A stretch of DNA of 64,000 bases, taken from assembly GCF_012272695.1 (NCBI RefSeq), contig NZ_CP050902.1:1922001-1986000 (forward strand), read 5' to 3'. The translations under genes and the position numbers were made by a program. The stretch comes from Nocardioides sp. JQ2195 (lineage in GTDB: Bacteria; Actinomycetota; Actinomycetes; Propionibacteriales; Nocardioidaceae). Under the pieces are notes generated by a model. That model was not told where the DNA came from and made no database searches. It saw nothing but the letters and a program-made list of their open reading frames with translations. Below are positions 44,429-54,320 of the stretch, piece after piece (the first letter of the stretch is position 1; each line of letters starts with the position of its first letter).

Positions 44429-45529
44429 ATGTCCGAACGACTCAAGTCCCTTGCCGCCGCCGGTGTCTCGGTGTGGCTCGACGACCTCTCCCGGGAGCGC
44501 ATCGAGACCGGCAACCTGGCCGACCTGGTCAAGGAGAAGTCGGTCGTGGGCGTGACCACGAACCCCACCATCTTCGCGGGCGCGATCGGCGACGGTGAGC
44601 GCTACAACGACCAGGTCGCCGAGCTCGGCGCCGAGGGTGCCTCCGTCGACACCGTGATCCGTGCGTTGACGACCGAGGACGTGCGTGACGCCTGTGACGT
44701 GCTGGCCGACGTCTACGCCGGTGACCACTTCGACGGACGGGTCTCGATCGAGGTCGAGCCCGGGCTGGCGATGGACACCGAGGGAACCATCGCCCAGGCC
44801 CACGACCTCTGGACGACCGTGGACCGGCCGAATGCCCTGATCAAGATCCCGGCCACGGAACCGGGCCTCCCCGCGATCACCGCGGCCACCGCCGAGGGGA
44901 TCAGCGTCAACGTCACGCTGATCTTCGGCATCGACCGCTACCGAGGCGTCATGGATGCCTACCTGACGGGCTTGGAACAGGCCCAGGCGAACGGGATCGA
45001 TCTCTCCACCATCCACTCGGTGGCCTCGTTCTTCGTCTCCCGGGTCGACTCCGAGGTCGACAAGCGCCTGGACGCGATCGGGACCGACGAGGCGATCGCG
45101 CTCAAGGGGAAGGCCGCCCTCGCGAACGCCTGGCGTGCCTACGCGGCGTACCAGGAGGTCTTCGGGTCCGAGCGGTTCGCGAAGCTGGGCGGCGCCAACG
45201 TGCAGCGCCCGTTGTGGGCGTCGACCGGGGTCAAGGACCCTGCGTACCCCGACACCCTCTACGTGAGTGAGCTGGTCGTCGACGGGTGTGTGAACACCAT
45301 GCCCGAGAAGACGATGAACGCGTTCGCCGACCACGGCGAGGTCACCGGCGACACCGTCACCGGTCGGTCCGGGGAGGCCGACGAGGTCTTCGCCGGCCTC
45401 GAGAAGGCAGGCATCGACTTCGACGACGTGCTGCTGGTCCTCGAACGTGAGGGCGTGGAGAAGTTCGACAAGTCATGGGCTGAACTCGTGGAGACGGTGA
45501 AGGGACAGCTCGAGAGCAGCCAGTCATGA
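44429..45529 (+). CDS. tal: Transaldolase
   Basis: Moves three-carbon units in the non-oxidative pentose phosphate branch. It has 366 residues, the long actinobacterial form. The Schiff-base Lys is in [13 protein letters not shown] near residue 135, and [18 protein letters not shown] is the second family motif. ATG 44429 has AGGAGGAAG upstream. Its stop overlaps the pgi start (ATGA). Confidence 0.95.
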   Translation: MSERLKSLAAAGVSVWLDDLSRERIETGNLADLVKEKSVVGVTTNPTIFAGAIGDGERYNDQVAELGAEGASVDTVIRALTTEDVRDACDVLADVYAGDHFDGRVSIEVEPGLAMDTEGTIAQAHDLWTTVDRPNALIKIPATEPGLPAITAATAEGISVNVTLIFGIDRYRGVMDAYLTGLEQAQANGIDLSTIHSVASFFVSRVDSEVDKRLDAIGTDEAIALKGKAALANAWRAYAAYQEVFGSERFAKLGGANVQRPLWASTGVKDPAYPDTLYVSELVVDGCVNTMPEKTMNAFADHGEVTGDTVTGRSGEADEVFAGLEKAGIDFDDVLLVLEREGVEKFDKSWAELVETVKGQLESSQS

Positions 45530-47166
45530 CGGAGTGGAATGTCGTCAAAGATGACGACTTCGAGCTCCACTTCGGCTACCCCGACGAAGAGGTCTTCGCG
45601 GGCGTCGTCGAGACGTTGGTGGCCGACAAGGTGGCCAGTGGCATCGCCCGACGGGACGCGACGCTCTGGGGCACTGCTGCAGAGTCCGAGGCAGGCAAGC
45701 GCCTGAGCTGGGTCGATCTCGCGGAAGCCTCCCGGCCGTTGGTCGCCGACATCGCCACCCTCCGCAAGGAGTTCCTCGACAAGGGTCTGACCCGGTTCGT
45801 GCTCTGCGGGATGGGCGGATCGTCGTTGGCTCCTGAGGTGATCTGTACGTCAGCCGGGGTCGACCTCGAGGTGCTCGACTCCTCCAACCCCGACGTGGTC
45901 CGGGCCGCTGTGGCCGAACGACTGTCCGAGACCGTCGTGATCGTCTCCAGCAAGTCTGGCGGCACCGTCGAGACCGACAGCCAGAAGCGCGCCTTCGAGC
46001 AGGCCTTCCGCGATGCCGGGATCGAGCCCGGTGAGCGCATCGTCGTGGTGACCGACCCGGGGTCGCCCCTCGACGAGGAGGCGACGGCCGCCGGCTACAC
46101 GGTGTTCCGTGCCGATCCTGACGTGGGCGGACGCTACTCGGCGCTCACCGCCTTCGGGCTGGTCCCCTCCGGTCTGGCAGGCGCTGACATCGCCGTGCTC
46201 CTCGATGAAGCGGCACGGATCCGACCTCACGTGGTGGAGGACTCGGTCGACAATCCGGTGCTGCGTCTGGGCGGACTCCTCGGATGGGCCTCCACCCAGG
46301 GCATCGACAAGGTGGTGCTCGCCAACGCCGGCGCATCGTTCTCCGGTTTCGGTGACTGGGCCGAGCAGCTGCTCGCGGAGTCCACGGGCAAGGACGGCAA
46401 GGGCATCCTGCCTGTCGTCGTCGAAGGCCTCGACTCCCCCAACTTCTCACCCAGCACGGCTGACTCGGTCCTGGTCTCCTTTGGACCTGACTTCCCGTTC
46501 GACTCGGTGCGACCAGCGTCATCGGTCGGTGCCTCCGTCGACGCACCCTTGGGCGCTCAGATGATGTTGTGGGAATTCGCCACGGCCGTTGCCGGTCGCG
46601 TGATCGGGATCAACCCCTTCGACCAACCAGACGTCGAGAGTGCCAAGGCCGCCGCCCGCGAGATGCTCGACGGTGCCGGCGAGTCCGCGTCACCGCGATT
46701 CTCCGACGGAGCGATCTCGGTCTTCGCCGATGACTGGCTCGACGACGCCACCGACTCCGCGGCTGACGCGGTGGCCGCGCTGCTCGGCGTACTCGACGGG
46801 GAGCACGGCTACCTCGCGGTGCAGGCCTACCTCGATCGGCACCGCGATGTCGACCTCGAGCGATGCCGTCCCGCCCTGGCCGAGCGGACTGGGCGTCCGG
46901 TGACCTTCGGCTGGGGACCCCGGTTCCTGCACTCGACCGGTCAGTACCACAAGGGTGGGCCGTCGACCGGTGTCTACCTGCAGATCACCGGCACGCCCGA
47001 GGAGGACCTTGCCGTTCCCGGGCGCGACTTCAGCTTCGGCGACTTCCTGATCGCCCAGGCCGTGGGCGATGGTCAGGTTCTCGGCGACAAGGGTCGACCT
47101 GTCCTCCGCCTGCACCTCGATGATCTCCGGGCCGGCTTGAACCAGCTGCGGGGGCTGCTGGCATGA
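45526..47166 (+). CDS. pgi: Glucose-6-phosphate isomerase
   Basis: Interconverts glucose 6-phosphate and fructose 6-phosphate. It has 546 residues. The sugar-phosphate-binding motif [14 protein letters not shown] lies near residue 145, and [15 protein letters not shown] before it opens the first SIS domain. The C-terminal [19 protein letters not shown] (quoted in part) has the conserved His-Ser-Thr-Gly-Gln. It is coupled to tal at its start and to pgl at its end, both by ATGA. Confidence 0.95.
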   Translation: MTEWNVVKDDDFELHFGYPDEEVFAGVVETLVADKVASGIARRDATLWGTAAESEAGKRLSWVDLAEASRPLVADIATLRKEFLDKGLTRFVLCGMGGSSLAPEVICTSAGVDLEVLDSSNPDVVRAAVAERLSETVVIVSSKSGGTVETDSQKRAFEQAFRDAGIEPGERIVVVTDPGSPLDEEATAAGYTVFRADPDVGGRYSALTAFGLVPSGLAGADIAVLLDEAARIRPHVVEDSVDNPVLRLGGLLGWASTQGIDKVVLANAGASFSGFGDWAEQLLAESTGKDGKGILPVVVEGLDSPNFSPSTADSVLVSFGPDFPFDSVRPASSVGASVDAPLGAQMMLWEFATAVAGRVIGINPFDQPDVESAKAAAREMLDGAGESASPRFSDGAISVFADDWLDDATDSAADAVAALLGVLDGEHGYLAVQAYLDRHRDVDLERCRPALAERTGRPVTFGWGPRFLHSTGQYHKGGPSTGVYLQITGTPEEDLAVPGRDFSFGDFLIAQAVGDGQVLGDKGRPVLRLHLDDLRAGLNQLRGLLA

Positions 47167-47891
47167 GCCCGACGACGCGTGTCGAAGCCGACTCCGACGC
47201 CTTGGCCGAGGCGGTCGCCGAAGCACTGATTGCCCGACTGGCGGAGATCCAGGCCGAGGGCCGGGTGCCGACGGTCGGTCTGACCGGGGGCACGATCGCA
47301 CGCGAGGTCCACCGCAAGGTCGCGTCCTCGCTGAACAGCTTCGACGTCGACTGGGACGAGGTCGACTTCTGGTGGGGTGACGAGCGCTACGTGGACTCCT
47401 CGAGCGACGACCGCAACGCCAGGCAGGCTCGTCGGGACCTGCTCGACCACGTCGACGTCGACCCGTCGCGGGTGCACGAGATGCCGGCCGCCGACTCCGG
47501 GTTGAGCCTCCAGGAGGCCGCCGAGGCGTACGCCGCAGAGATGCGCGAGCAGGGCAGCGGCGGGTTCGACGTGCTGATGCTGGGGCTGGGGCCCGACGGT
47601 CACATTGCTTCCCTGTTCCCGGGATCCGCCCAGATCGACGCGCGGGACGCCATCACGGTCGCGGTGGCGCGCTCACCGAAGCCGCCGCCCGAGCGGATCA
47701 GTCTCACCTTCGAGGCCATGGCCCGCTCGAACGCGGTCTGGTTCATCGTTGCCGGCGCCGAGAAGGCGGAGGCCGTCGCCCGGTCCATGGTGGACACCGA
47801 CGTGCACGCCTCCCCCGCCGTGGGCGTTGCCGGCGCGGAGGAGACCGTCTGGTGGCTCGACCGCGCTGCAGCCGGTCACAGCGCCACGTGA
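47163..47891 (+). CDS. pgl: 6-phosphogluconolactonase
   Basis: Hydrolyses 6-phosphogluconolactone in the oxidative pentose phosphate branch. It has 242 residues, with GLTGGTIAREVHRKV, the WWGDERYVDSSSDDRNA block and GLGPDGHIASLFPG. It overlaps both neighbours (ATGA with pgi, GTGA with the phosphatase). zwf and opcA, which normally sit between the transaldolase end and pgl in actinobacteria, are absent here. Confidence 0.94.
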   Translation: MSPTTRVEADSDALAEAVAEALIARLAEIQAEGRVPTVGLTGGTIAREVHRKVASSLNSFDVDWDEVDFWWGDERYVDSSSDDRNARQARRDLLDHVDVDPSRVHEMPAADSGLSLQEAAEAYAAEMREQGSGGFDVLMLGLGPDGHIASLFPGSAQIDARDAITVAVARSPKPPPERISLTFEAMARSNAVWFIVAGAEKAEAVARSMVDTDVHASPAVGVAGAEETVWWLDRAAAGHSAT

Positions 47892-48658
47892 GCGAGATCG
47901 GTTGGCTCGACCTCGAGGGAGTCGCCAACATGCGCGACCTGGGTGGGGTGCCGACCCGGTCAGGCGACCGCATCCGTCCGCGCCGGCTGCTCCGCTCGGA
48001 CAACCTGCAGGACCTCTCCGCGAGTGACGTCCAGGTCCTCCTGGAGGACCTCGACGTCACCGATGTGGTGGACCTGCGGAGCACCACCGAGGTGAATGCC
48101 GAAGGTCCGGGCCCACTGATGGACCGGCGCGAGGTCACGGTCCACCACCACTCGCTGGTCCGCGACCAGCGGCGGGCGGCCACCACGAAGGACACGCTCG
48201 TGCTGGCCGGCACAGGAGCGACACCGGCCGACGCCGACTACTGGAGCCGGCACTACCTCGGCTATCTTGCGGACCGCCCGGAGTCCGTGGTCGCGTCCCT
48301 GCGAGCGATCGCGTCTGCTCGCGGCGCAGCCGTGGTGCACTGCGCCGCCGGCAAGGACCGCACCGGGACCGTGGTGGGCATGGCCCTGTCGCTGGTGGGC
48401 GTGGCCGACGAGCTCGTGGTGGCCGACTATGTCGCCTCGGCCGAGCGCATCGAGCGGATCCTCGACCGCCTGAAGGTCCGACCGTCGTACGCCGATCTGG
48501 TCCGGGCACGCGTGCAGGACCAGATGCCCAAGGCTGAGACCATGGAGCAACTGTTCGGCACACTCAACCAGGAGCACGGTGGTGCCCTGGGGTGGCTGGC
48601 GGCGCACGGGTGGACCGATCAGGACTCGGAACAGCTCAGGCTGAAACTCCTCGGCTGA
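47888..48658 (+). CDS. Tyrosine-protein phosphatase-like (PtpB/LipA family)
   Basis: A 256-residue phosphatase. The P-loop HCAAGKDRTG (CX5R) is near residue 155, and the N-terminal VANMRDLGGVPT is typical of the DSP/PtpB-like group that acts on phosphotyrosine or phosphoinositides. I chose GTG 47888, which overlaps the pgl stop (GTGA). It ends the tkt-tal-pgi-pgl operon. Its target is unknown. Confidence 0.88.
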   Translation: MSEIGWLDLEGVANMRDLGGVPTRSGDRIRPRRLLRSDNLQDLSASDVQVLLEDLDVTDVVDLRSTTEVNAEGPGPLMDRREVTVHHHSLVRDQRRAATTKDTLVLAGTGATPADADYWSRHYLGYLADRPESVVASLRAIASARGAAVVHCAAGKDRTGTVVGMALSLVGVADELVVADYVASAERIERILDRLKVRPSYADLVRARVQDQMPKAETMEQLFGTLNQEHGGALGWLAAHGWTDQDSEQLRLKLLG

Positions 48659-48708
48659 GGCCGAGCCTTCTGTCGAGACACCTCGCCGTGGACGCACACC
48701 GTGGCGCA

Positions 48709-50412
48709 GGCGTGGCAGTAGGCCCAGTCACCTGGCTTCTGGTGTGGATTGCGCCTGGTGTGGGCCTGCTGTCAGTGATGCGGTTCGGCCGGTGCTTCTT
48801 GTATCGTCTCGCCTGGCTGGGTTGTGGTTTCGGGACGGTCGCTGGGCGGCCTCCTCAACCAACGCCGATTCATGGTTCTTGGGTGAGCTCGACTGTTCCG
48901 CTGTCGGTGACCAACCAGCTCCGGCCGTGCTGGTTGGCCCAGGTATACGTCCCGTCGCGGTTGCGTTGATAACGCCAGCCGCCGTGGGTCTTCAACACGT
49001 GGTGTCGTCGACACAACGGCGCCAAATTCTCCGGGTTCGTCTGCCCCGACGGACCGGTGTCATCAAACGGCACGATGTGGTCGAGATCGCACGTCTTCGA
49101 CGACCGGCCACAGTACGGATGCACACAGTGCCGATCACGTTCGGTGACCTGATCCCGCATCGCCTGCGGCGGATCATGGACATCCACCGCCCACACCTTG
49201 GTGGTGTCGATCACCGGCGTCACCCGGGCATCAGCACCGAGCTGCTTCAGATAACCGGCGATCAGGTGCGTGGCGGCAGGCCCGAACAGGTTCGACTCCA
49301 CCACCCCGACCGGGTTCTCCGACCCCGGGCGAACAGCGTCACCTGACCCGAGCGGGCCACGGGGCGATTCGGTGCCGTCGGCCGGGATCGTGGCGGAGCC
49401 CGCACACATCGTGGCCAGATCGGCCAACGACAAGTGCACGAACAGGCGCGCCCTCAAGTACGACTTCCGCGGCGTCACCGGCTCCCCGGTCTCCGGGTTC
49501 ACCGGCGGGTCCTGGTCGAGGACCCCCAGCAGATCGAGGCTGGCTTGGCGGTCCGCGATGACCCCGAGGGCCTTGGCTTTCCTCTGGCCGAGGGTGTCGG
49601 TGTCACCGAGCCGCCCCATCGTGGCTGCCTCATCGGAGACGAGGTCACCGAACTTCGCCAGATCCAGGCTGGAGCCGATGGCTTCGAGGGTGCTGGTGCC
49701 CTCCGCACCCTGGGCATGGTCAACGCTGACGTCCCAGTCATCACGACCCGGCAACCCGTTGTCGTCCTCGAGTTTTTCGGGGTGAAACTTCGCCACCCCG
49801 AGCTTCACCGCCTTCGCAATGGCGTTGAACGAGTAGGTGCCGCCGCGTTCGTGGAGGAGGTTGTCGATCCACCGGGCTGCCTCCGACGACAGGTCGTGGG
49901 TCTCCTCGGCGAGAGCCAGGGCCTTCCAGGCGTCGAGTTCCAACGCCTCGACGCGTGCATGGGCTCTCGGGAGGCGGTGGTGCAGGTCGAGGGTGTTGGC
50001 CAGGAACTGCTTCGCTGCCCCACGTGAAGTGCGGTTCGCAGCGCCCCAGTCCTCCACCACAAACCGGGCCACCAGCGGTGTGCCCTCACCACCCAATGTG
50101 GCGTCGTAGTCACCCGCCATCCCCGGTAGTCCATCGCCCCAGGTGGCGGGCTCGATCCCGGGACCGGCGGGGTTGGTGACACAGAGCTGATAGGCAAGAC
50201 GGACCTTGCGGCGGCCTGCGCGGGTCTCACTGTCACGGGAGTCAGCGATGACGTCGAACAGCGCTGCACCGCCGAGGTCACTGACCTCGAACGGATGGAG
50301 TGCTGCATCGACTTCGAACATGCATTGAGTCAATCAGGGACCACCGACAGTCGACACCCAAGAAGGGCTTGTCCACAGGTTTGAGACCAAGTATTTTCAG
50401 AAACTTTTCGGG
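48709..50412. repeat. DUF222-HNH dispersed unit, copy 2
   Basis: The intact counterpart of the unit at 12922-14553. The 3' flank (48709-48869) repeats the GCGTGGCAGTAGGCCCAG block and a diverged GGTTTCGGGACGGTCGCTG. The 5' flank shares AAGTATTTTCAGAA (50389-50402). Similarity to copy 1 fades at about 50409, exactly where an ISL3-type end begins. Confidence 0.8.
48870..50321 (-). CDS. DUF222/13E12-family HNH endonuclease-like protein
   Basis: A 483-residue protein. The N-terminal DUF222 region (about 1-330) is followed by an HNH domain: CVHPYCGRSSKTCDLDHIVP and NPENLAPLCRRHHVLKTHGG, with the His, Asn and His set and two Cys pairs for zinc. This is the 13E12 repeat family, multicopy in actinobacteria. 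I start it at ATG 50321, matching the start of the broken copy; the frame also extends 12 nt upstream to a TTG. DNA cleavage is assumed from the HNH fold only. Confidence 0.9.
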   Translation of the reverse strand: MFEVDAALHPFEVSDLGGAALFDVIADSRDSETRAGRRKVRLAYQLCVTNPAGPGIEPATWGDGLPGMAGDYDATLGGEGTPLVARFVVEDWGAANRTSRGAAKQFLANTLDLHHRLPRAHARVEALELDAWKALALAEETHDLSSEAARWIDNLLHERGGTYSFNAIAKAVKLGVAKFHPEKLEDDNGLPGRDDWDVSVDHAQGAEGTSTLEAIGSSLDLAKFGDLVSDEAATMGRLGDTDTLGQRKAKALGVIADRQASLDLLGVLDQDPPVNPETGEPVTPRKSYLRARLFVHLSLADLATMCAGSATIPADGTESPRGPLGSGDAVRPGSENPVGVVESNLFGPAATHLIAGYLKQLGADARVTPVIDTTKVWAVDVHDPPQAMRDQVTERDRHCVHPYCGRSSKTCDLDHIVPFDDTGPSGQTNPENLAPLCRRHHVLKTHGGWRYQRNRDGTYTWANQHGRSWLVTDSGTVELTQEP

Positions 50413-50440
50413 CTCTTCGCAGTTGAGGGTGTAGTCCGGT
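50410..50440 (+). mobile_element. ISL3-type insertion-sequence end (remnant)
   Basis: GGGCTCTTCGCAGTTGAG, then GGTGTAGTCCGGT. The GGCTCTTC opening is what I recall for ISL3-family terminal repeats, and the same sequence starts the remnant at 51085. It abuts the end of the DUF222-HNH unit. No transposase follows it directly; 50441-50532 shows nothing recognisable. Confidence 0.5.
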
Positions 50441-50532
50441 CGGCCCACGATGTTGGAGGTCAGCTTCCGCCGATACCGGTGCAACGCCGCCTCTGACAAC
50501 CGGAACACGGACCGACGACGCGCCGTGAGCCG

Positions 50533-51039
50533 TCAGTCGCCGACGCTGCCGTCGATCATCTCGCGCAGGATGTCCGCGTGGCCCGCGTGCCGGCCAGTCT
50601 CCAGGATCACGTGCAGGTACACCCACCGCAATGTCAGCTCCCTGCCCGGCGGTGCGTAGTCGAGGCTGTGCTGGGCGGCGATCTCGCGGGAGCGGTCGCA
50701 CTCCGCCTGGTAGGCGCCGATGACGTCGTCGAGCTTCTCGTTCGGTTCCAGCCGCAGGTCGGCCTCCGGGTCTGCGTCGGTCCACGGCGGCGTGGGCAGC
50801 TCCGCGGCGGGGATCTGCCCGATCTGCTCGGCGAACCCGCCCAGTTCCACCCACCGCAGGTGTTTGATCAGGCCGCCGAGGTTGGTGCCGGTCGGCACCG
50901 GGCTGCGCCGGGCGTCCTCCTCCGACACCCCGCGGGCTTTGCGCACGACGCTGTCGCGCAGATAATCCAGGAACGTCTCGAGCTGCTCGCGCTCGGTGGC
51001 GGCGACCACGCTGCCGAGGATCTCACTCGGTCCAGTCAT
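50533..51039 (-). CDS. DinB-like (DUF664) four-helix protein
   Basis: A 168-residue protein of the DinB/YfiT-like putative metalloenzyme superfamily. The segments ETFLDYLRDSVVRKARGVSE, GTNLGGLIKHLRWVELGG and LRWVYLHVILETGRHAGHAD supply the three spaced His of the metal site. Members include thiol S-transferases, but the function here is unknown. It lies between two direct copies of an ISL3-type end, so it may have arrived with, or been bracketed by, insertion sequences. Confidence 0.87.
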   Translation of the reverse strand: MTGPSEILGSVVAATEREQLETFLDYLRDSVVRKARGVSEEDARRSPVPTGTNLGGLIKHLRWVELGGFAEQIGQIPAAELPTPPWTDADPEADLRLEPNEKLDDVIGAYQAECDRSREIAAQHSLDYAPPGRELTLRWVYLHVILETGRHAGHADILREMIDGSVGD

Positions 51040-51084
51040 GGCCCGAACGTAGCACGCGGGCCGACCCTCGCACCGGGGCTATTT

Positions 51085-51520
51085 GGGCTCTTCGTAGTCA
51101 CAGTCGAGGGTGTAGTCCGGTTGGCGCGTCGGTGGCCGGGTAGGGGTCGAGGTTTCACCGGTGATCAGCGACCTCACCCCGGTGCGTGACGGGACCGGAC
51201 CCGCGGGGCTGCTCGACATGGTCGAGGGCCGTTCCAAGCAGGCGTTCAAGACCTGGCTCAACGAGCGAGCGCAGGCGTGGCGCGAAGGTGGTCGCGAGGG
51301 ACCGGTTCACCACTTTCGGGGCTCACTGCCGGATCGGCACAGGGTGGTTTCGAGACGCTCGTACCTCGCTCCTCAACCAGCGATGGTTGAGGCCCGGTCG
51401 CTCAGAAGATGATGTCGCCGGACTTGCGACGCGAGCGCGGGCGTGGCGCGACGCCGTGGAGGTGGTCGCGAGGGACGGGTTCACCACTTTTCGGGGCTCG
51501 CTGCCGGCTCGGCACAGGGT
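51085..51520 (+). mobile_element. ISL3-family insertion sequence remnant
   Basis: An ISL3-type end (51085-51121; GGGCTCTTCGTAGTCACAG) leads into a transposase fragment in one frame from GTG 51161: VISDLTPVRDGTGPAGLLDM, then VEGRSKQAFKTWLNERAQAW. A second fragment at about 51432-51500 reads RARAWRDAVEVVARDGFTTF in another frame. Both match the DDE_Tnp_ISL3 domain as I remember it. The ends of the gene are missing and the piece is scrambled by a 175-bp duplication, so it is dead. Confidence 0.72.
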
Positions 51521-51614
51521 GGTTTCGAGACGCTCGTACCTCGCTCCTCAACCAGCGATGGTTGAGGCCCGGTCGCTCAGAAGATGATGTCGCCGGACTT
51601 GCGACGCGAGCGCA
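51265..51614. repeat. 175-bp tandem duplication, two copies
   Basis: Copy A (about 51265-51439) and copy B (about 51440-51614) each hold an ISL3 transposase scrap, GGTTTCGAGACGCTCG plus its arm, a hairpin and the final codons of rbpA. Matching words are spaced 174-175 bp apart. Copy A lacks 9 nt (ACGCCGTGG) near its start and has one T fewer in a later T-run. The junction shares GCGAGCGC, so it probably formed by slippage or recombination at that short match. Confidence 0.88.
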
Positions 51615-51939
51615 GGAGCTTGACTGCCTCGTCGAGGATGTCGGCCGCTTCCTGGTCGGAGCGCCGTTCCTTCACGTAGGCAAGATGTGTCTTGTAGGGC
51701 TCGATCTTGGGTGCCGGCGGAGGATTGTCCGCGTCCTGGCTGGCCGGGAGGCCACAGCGCGGGCAGTCCCACGCCTCGGGTGGGGTCGCCTCGACGGCGA
51801 AGGTCACCACGCAACGGTGGTCGTTGGAGCAGTAGTAGGTGACCGCCTGACGTGCGGCGGCCTCACCTCGCTCCGCCTCCCCCATCGGGCCGGCTCCGAC
51901 CCGGCTCCCCCGGATTGCGTTCGCTCCACCACCAGCCAT
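51577..51939 (-). CDS. rbpA: RNA polymerase-binding protein RbpA
   Basis: Actinobacterial transcription factor that stabilises the polymerase with group I sigma factors. It has 120 residues. The core Tyr-rich domain reads TYYCSNDHRCVVTFAVEATPPEAWDCPRCG (quoted in part; Cys pairs could hold zinc). The basic linker and C-terminal sigma-interaction helix follow, YKTHLAYVKERRSDQEAADILDEAVKLL (in part). It ends RSRRKSGDIIF, and the DNA for this tail is duplicated just downstream. AGAGGA precedes the ATG. Confidence 0.95.
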   Translation of the reverse strand: MAGGGANAIRGSRVGAGPMGEAERGEAAARQAVTYYCSNDHRCVVTFAVEATPPEAWDCPRCGLPASQDADNPPPAPKIEPYKTHLAYVKERRSDQEAADILDEAVKLLRSRRKSGDIIF

Positions 51940-51958
51940 GAGTTCAGGTCCTCTCGGG

Positions 51959-52198
51959 TCAGACGCCGCTGTAGGCCATCAGGAGGGCCAGGGCGAGGAT
52001 GCAGGCGCCCCAGATGACACCAAGCCCGACGGTGAGTCGGTCAAGGTTGCGCTCGGCGACGGAGGAGCCACCCAGGCTGCTGGAGACGCCGCCACCGAAC
52101 ATGTCGGAGAGTCCGCCGCCACGCCCCTTGTGCAGGAGGACCATGGCGATCAGCAGCAGGCTGGTGATCATGAGGAGGACGGTGAAGATCGTAATCAC
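51959..52198 (-). CDS. secG: Preprotein translocase subunit SecG
   Basis: Small membrane subunit of the SecYEG channel. It has 79 residues: two membrane helices (about 3-22 and 59-76) with the Gly-rich loop KGRGGGLSDMFGGGVSSSLG between them, the SecG signature. It starts with GTG. It lies between tpiA (30 nt upstream) and rbpA, the standard actinobacterial order. Confidence 0.95.
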   Translation of the reverse strand: MITIFTVLLMITSLLLIAMVLLHKGRGGGLSDMFGGGVSSSLGGSSVAERNLDRLTVGLGVIWGACILALALLMAYSGV

Positions 52199-52228
52199 AG
52201 CAGCAACACTAACCCACGATTTCCGAGA

Positions 52229-53032
52229 TCACAGCACTGGCATGTCATAGAACCTGCAGACACCGCCGAACTCGTCGGCCTGCAGGCTGGCGCCACCCAC
52301 CAGGGCACCGTCGACGTCGGATTTCTCCATGATGCCGGCAATGTTCGCTGCCTTCACCGAGCCGCCGTACAACACCCGGACCGACTCGGCGGTCGCCTCG
52401 CCGTGCACCTCGGAGATGCGTCCACGAATGGCACCGCAGACCTCTTGGGCGTCATCGGGAGTGGCCACCTCGCCGGTGCCGATCGCCCAGACCGGCTCGT
52501 AGGCGATCACCAGACCGGCGACCTGCTCGGCACTGAGACCCTTCAGTGAGCCGTCCACCTGGGCCACGGTGAAGTCGACGTGCTCACCGGCCCGTCGAAC
52601 CTCGAGCCCCTCGCCCACGCACACGATCGGTGTCATCCCCGCTGCGAGTGCCTTCTTGGCCTTGGCGTTGACGACCTCATCGGACTCGGCGTGCATTGAC
52701 CGGCGCTCGGAGTGGCCGACGACCACATAGGAACAACCCAGCTTGGCCAGCATGCCCGCCGAGATCTCACCCGTGTAGGCGCCGGAATCGTGGGCGGAGA
52801 CGTCCTGGGCGCCGTACTTCACGGCGAGGCGGTCTCCGTCGACGAGGGTCTGCACCGAACGCAGGTCCGTGAACGGCGGGACCACCACCACCTCGACCTT
52901 GCCGTGGTCGTGCCGCTTGTCGGACAGCGTCCAGGCCAGCTTCTGGACCAGGACGACTGCCTCCTGGTGGTTCAGGTTCATCTTCCAGTTGCCCGCCATC
53001 AGCGGGATACGGCCAGCCTTCTTGGTCGCCAT
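52229..53032 (-). CDS. tpiA: Triosephosphate isomerase
   Basis: Glycolytic enzyme interconverting DHAP and GAP. It has 267 residues: GNWKMN near the start carries the catalytic Lys; VVVGHSERR has the catalytic His; [11 protein letters not shown] has the catalytic Glu; [10 protein letters not shown] binds phosphate. It lies 41 nt after pgk. Confidence 0.96.
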   Translation of the reverse strand: MATKKAGRIPLMAGNWKMNLNHQEAVVLVQKLAWTLSDKRHDHGKVEVVVVPPFTDLRSVQTLVDGDRLAVKYGAQDVSAHDSGAYTGEISAGMLAKLGCSYVVVGHSERRSMHAESDEVVNAKAKKALAAGMTPIVCVGEGLEVRRAGEHVDFTVAQVDGSLKGLSAEQVAGLVIAYEPVWAIGTGEVATPDDAQEVCGAIRGRISEVHGEATAESVRVLYGGSVKAANIAGIMEKSDVDGALVGGASLQADEFGGVCRFYDMPVL

Positions 53033-53073
53033 GTCAGTCCTTGTCGTCAGGTCGGTCGTGGGTGCCGGGCACG

Positions 53074-54285
53074 TCAGTCGAGCACGGTGATGCCGGGCAG
53101 TTCCTTGCCCTCGAGGTATTCCAGGCTGGCGCCACCACCGGTGGAAATGTGGCCGAACGCCGCCTCGTCGAAGCCGAGCTGGCGGACCGCAGCAGCGGAG
53201 TCACCGCCCCCGACCACGGAAAGCCCCTCCACCTCGGTGAGCGCCTGGGCGACGGCACGCGTGCCCCCCGCGAAGGCATCCACCTCGAAGACTCCCATCG
53301 GGCCGTTCCAGAAGACGGTCCGTGCGTCCGCAAGGGCGGCTGCGAAGGCCGCACCGGACTCGGGGCCGATGTCGAGACCGAGTGAGTCAGCAGGGATGGC
53401 GTCAGCCGCCACCACCTGCGGCTGGGGCTCCTGGTCGCCGGACGGGAAGGTGCTGTCGACCACGATGTCGGTGGGGAGCACGATCTCGACACCACCGGAC
53501 TCAGCGCGTGCGGCATAGTCGCGGCAGACGTCGAGCTGGTCCTCCTCGAGGAGACTCTTGCCGACCTCCAGGCCCTGGGCCTTCAGGAAGGTGAAGACCA
53601 TCCCCCCACCGATCAGCAGCTTGTCTGCCTTCTCCAACAGGTTGTCGATCACACCCAGCTTGTCGGACACCTTCGAGCCACCCAGGACGACGACGTACGG
53701 TCGCTCGGGGTCGACGGTGAGGCGACGCAGGACGTCGATCTCCGTGGCCACCAGGTTGCCCATGGCGTGCGGGAGTCGCTCGGCGATGTCGTAGACCGAG
53801 GCCTGCTTGCGGTGCACGACCCCGAACCCGTCGCTGACGAAGCCGTCACCCAGCTCCGCGAGCTGGTCGGCGAAGGCCCCGCGCTCGGCGTCGTCCTTGC
53901 TGGTCTCGCCGGGGTTGAAGCGAACGTTCTCCAGGACCGCGACGTCGCCGTCCGCCAAGCCGTCGACCGTCGACCTCGCGGACTCCCCCACGGTGTCGGT
54001 GGCGAAGGCCACCGGCGCACCGAGCAGCTCCCCCAGGCGGTCGGCCACCGGCGCCAGGGAGTACGCCGGGTCCGGCTCACCCTTGGGTCGTCCGAGGTGG
54101 GCGGTGACGACCACGCGGGCACCTGCCTCGGACAGCTCCTTGATCGTCGGCACGCTGGCTCGAATGCGGCCGTCGTCGGTGATCGTCTCACCGTCGAGGG
54201 GAACATTGAGGTCGGAGCGCACCAGGATGCGCTTCCCGGTGAGGCTCCCGCCGAGTGCTGACGCGAGAGTGTCCAAGCCTGACAT
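53074..54285 (-). CDS. pgk: Phosphoglycerate kinase
   Basis: ATP-forming step of glycolysis. It has 403 residues. The N-terminal motif [13 protein letters not shown] and the nucleotide site [15 protein letters not shown] are intact. I chose ATG 54285, which has AGGAAGG 5 nt upstream; the frame extends 126 nt further without support. A 6-bp hairpin (54321-54338) sits in the gap to gap. Confidence 0.95.
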   Translation of the reverse strand: MSGLDTLASALGGSLTGKRILVRSDLNVPLDGETITDDGRIRASVPTIKELSEAGARVVVTAHLGRPKGEPDPAYSLAPVADRLGELLGAPVAFATDTVGESARSTVDGLADGDVAVLENVRFNPGETSKDDAERGAFADQLAELGDGFVSDGFGVVHRKQASVYDIAERLPHAMGNLVATEIDVLRRLTVDPERPYVVVLGGSKVSDKLGVIDNLLEKADKLLIGGGMVFTFLKAQGLEVGKSLLEEDQLDVCRDYAARAESGGVEIVLPTDIVVDSTFPSGDQEPQPQVVAADAIPADSLGLDIGPESGAAFAAALADARTVFWNGPMGVFEVDAFAGGTRAVAQALTEVEGLSVVGGGDSAAAVRQLGFDEAAFGHISTGGGASLEYLEGKELPGITVLD

Positions 54286-54320
54286 GCGTGCCTTCCTGTT
54301 CCTGACGAGCTGTTCTCTGG

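Noticed and set aside
42136..44571. An 811-codon open frame antisense to tkt
   Set aside because: It is the mirror of transketolase codons; low-complexity Val/Gly/Asp/His composition and no motif.
51079..51261. A 60-codon minus-strand open frame
   Set aside because: It lies antisense to the ISL3 end and transposase fragment and has no ribosome-binding site; its resemblance to a frame at 50278-50508 simply reflects the repeated IS end.
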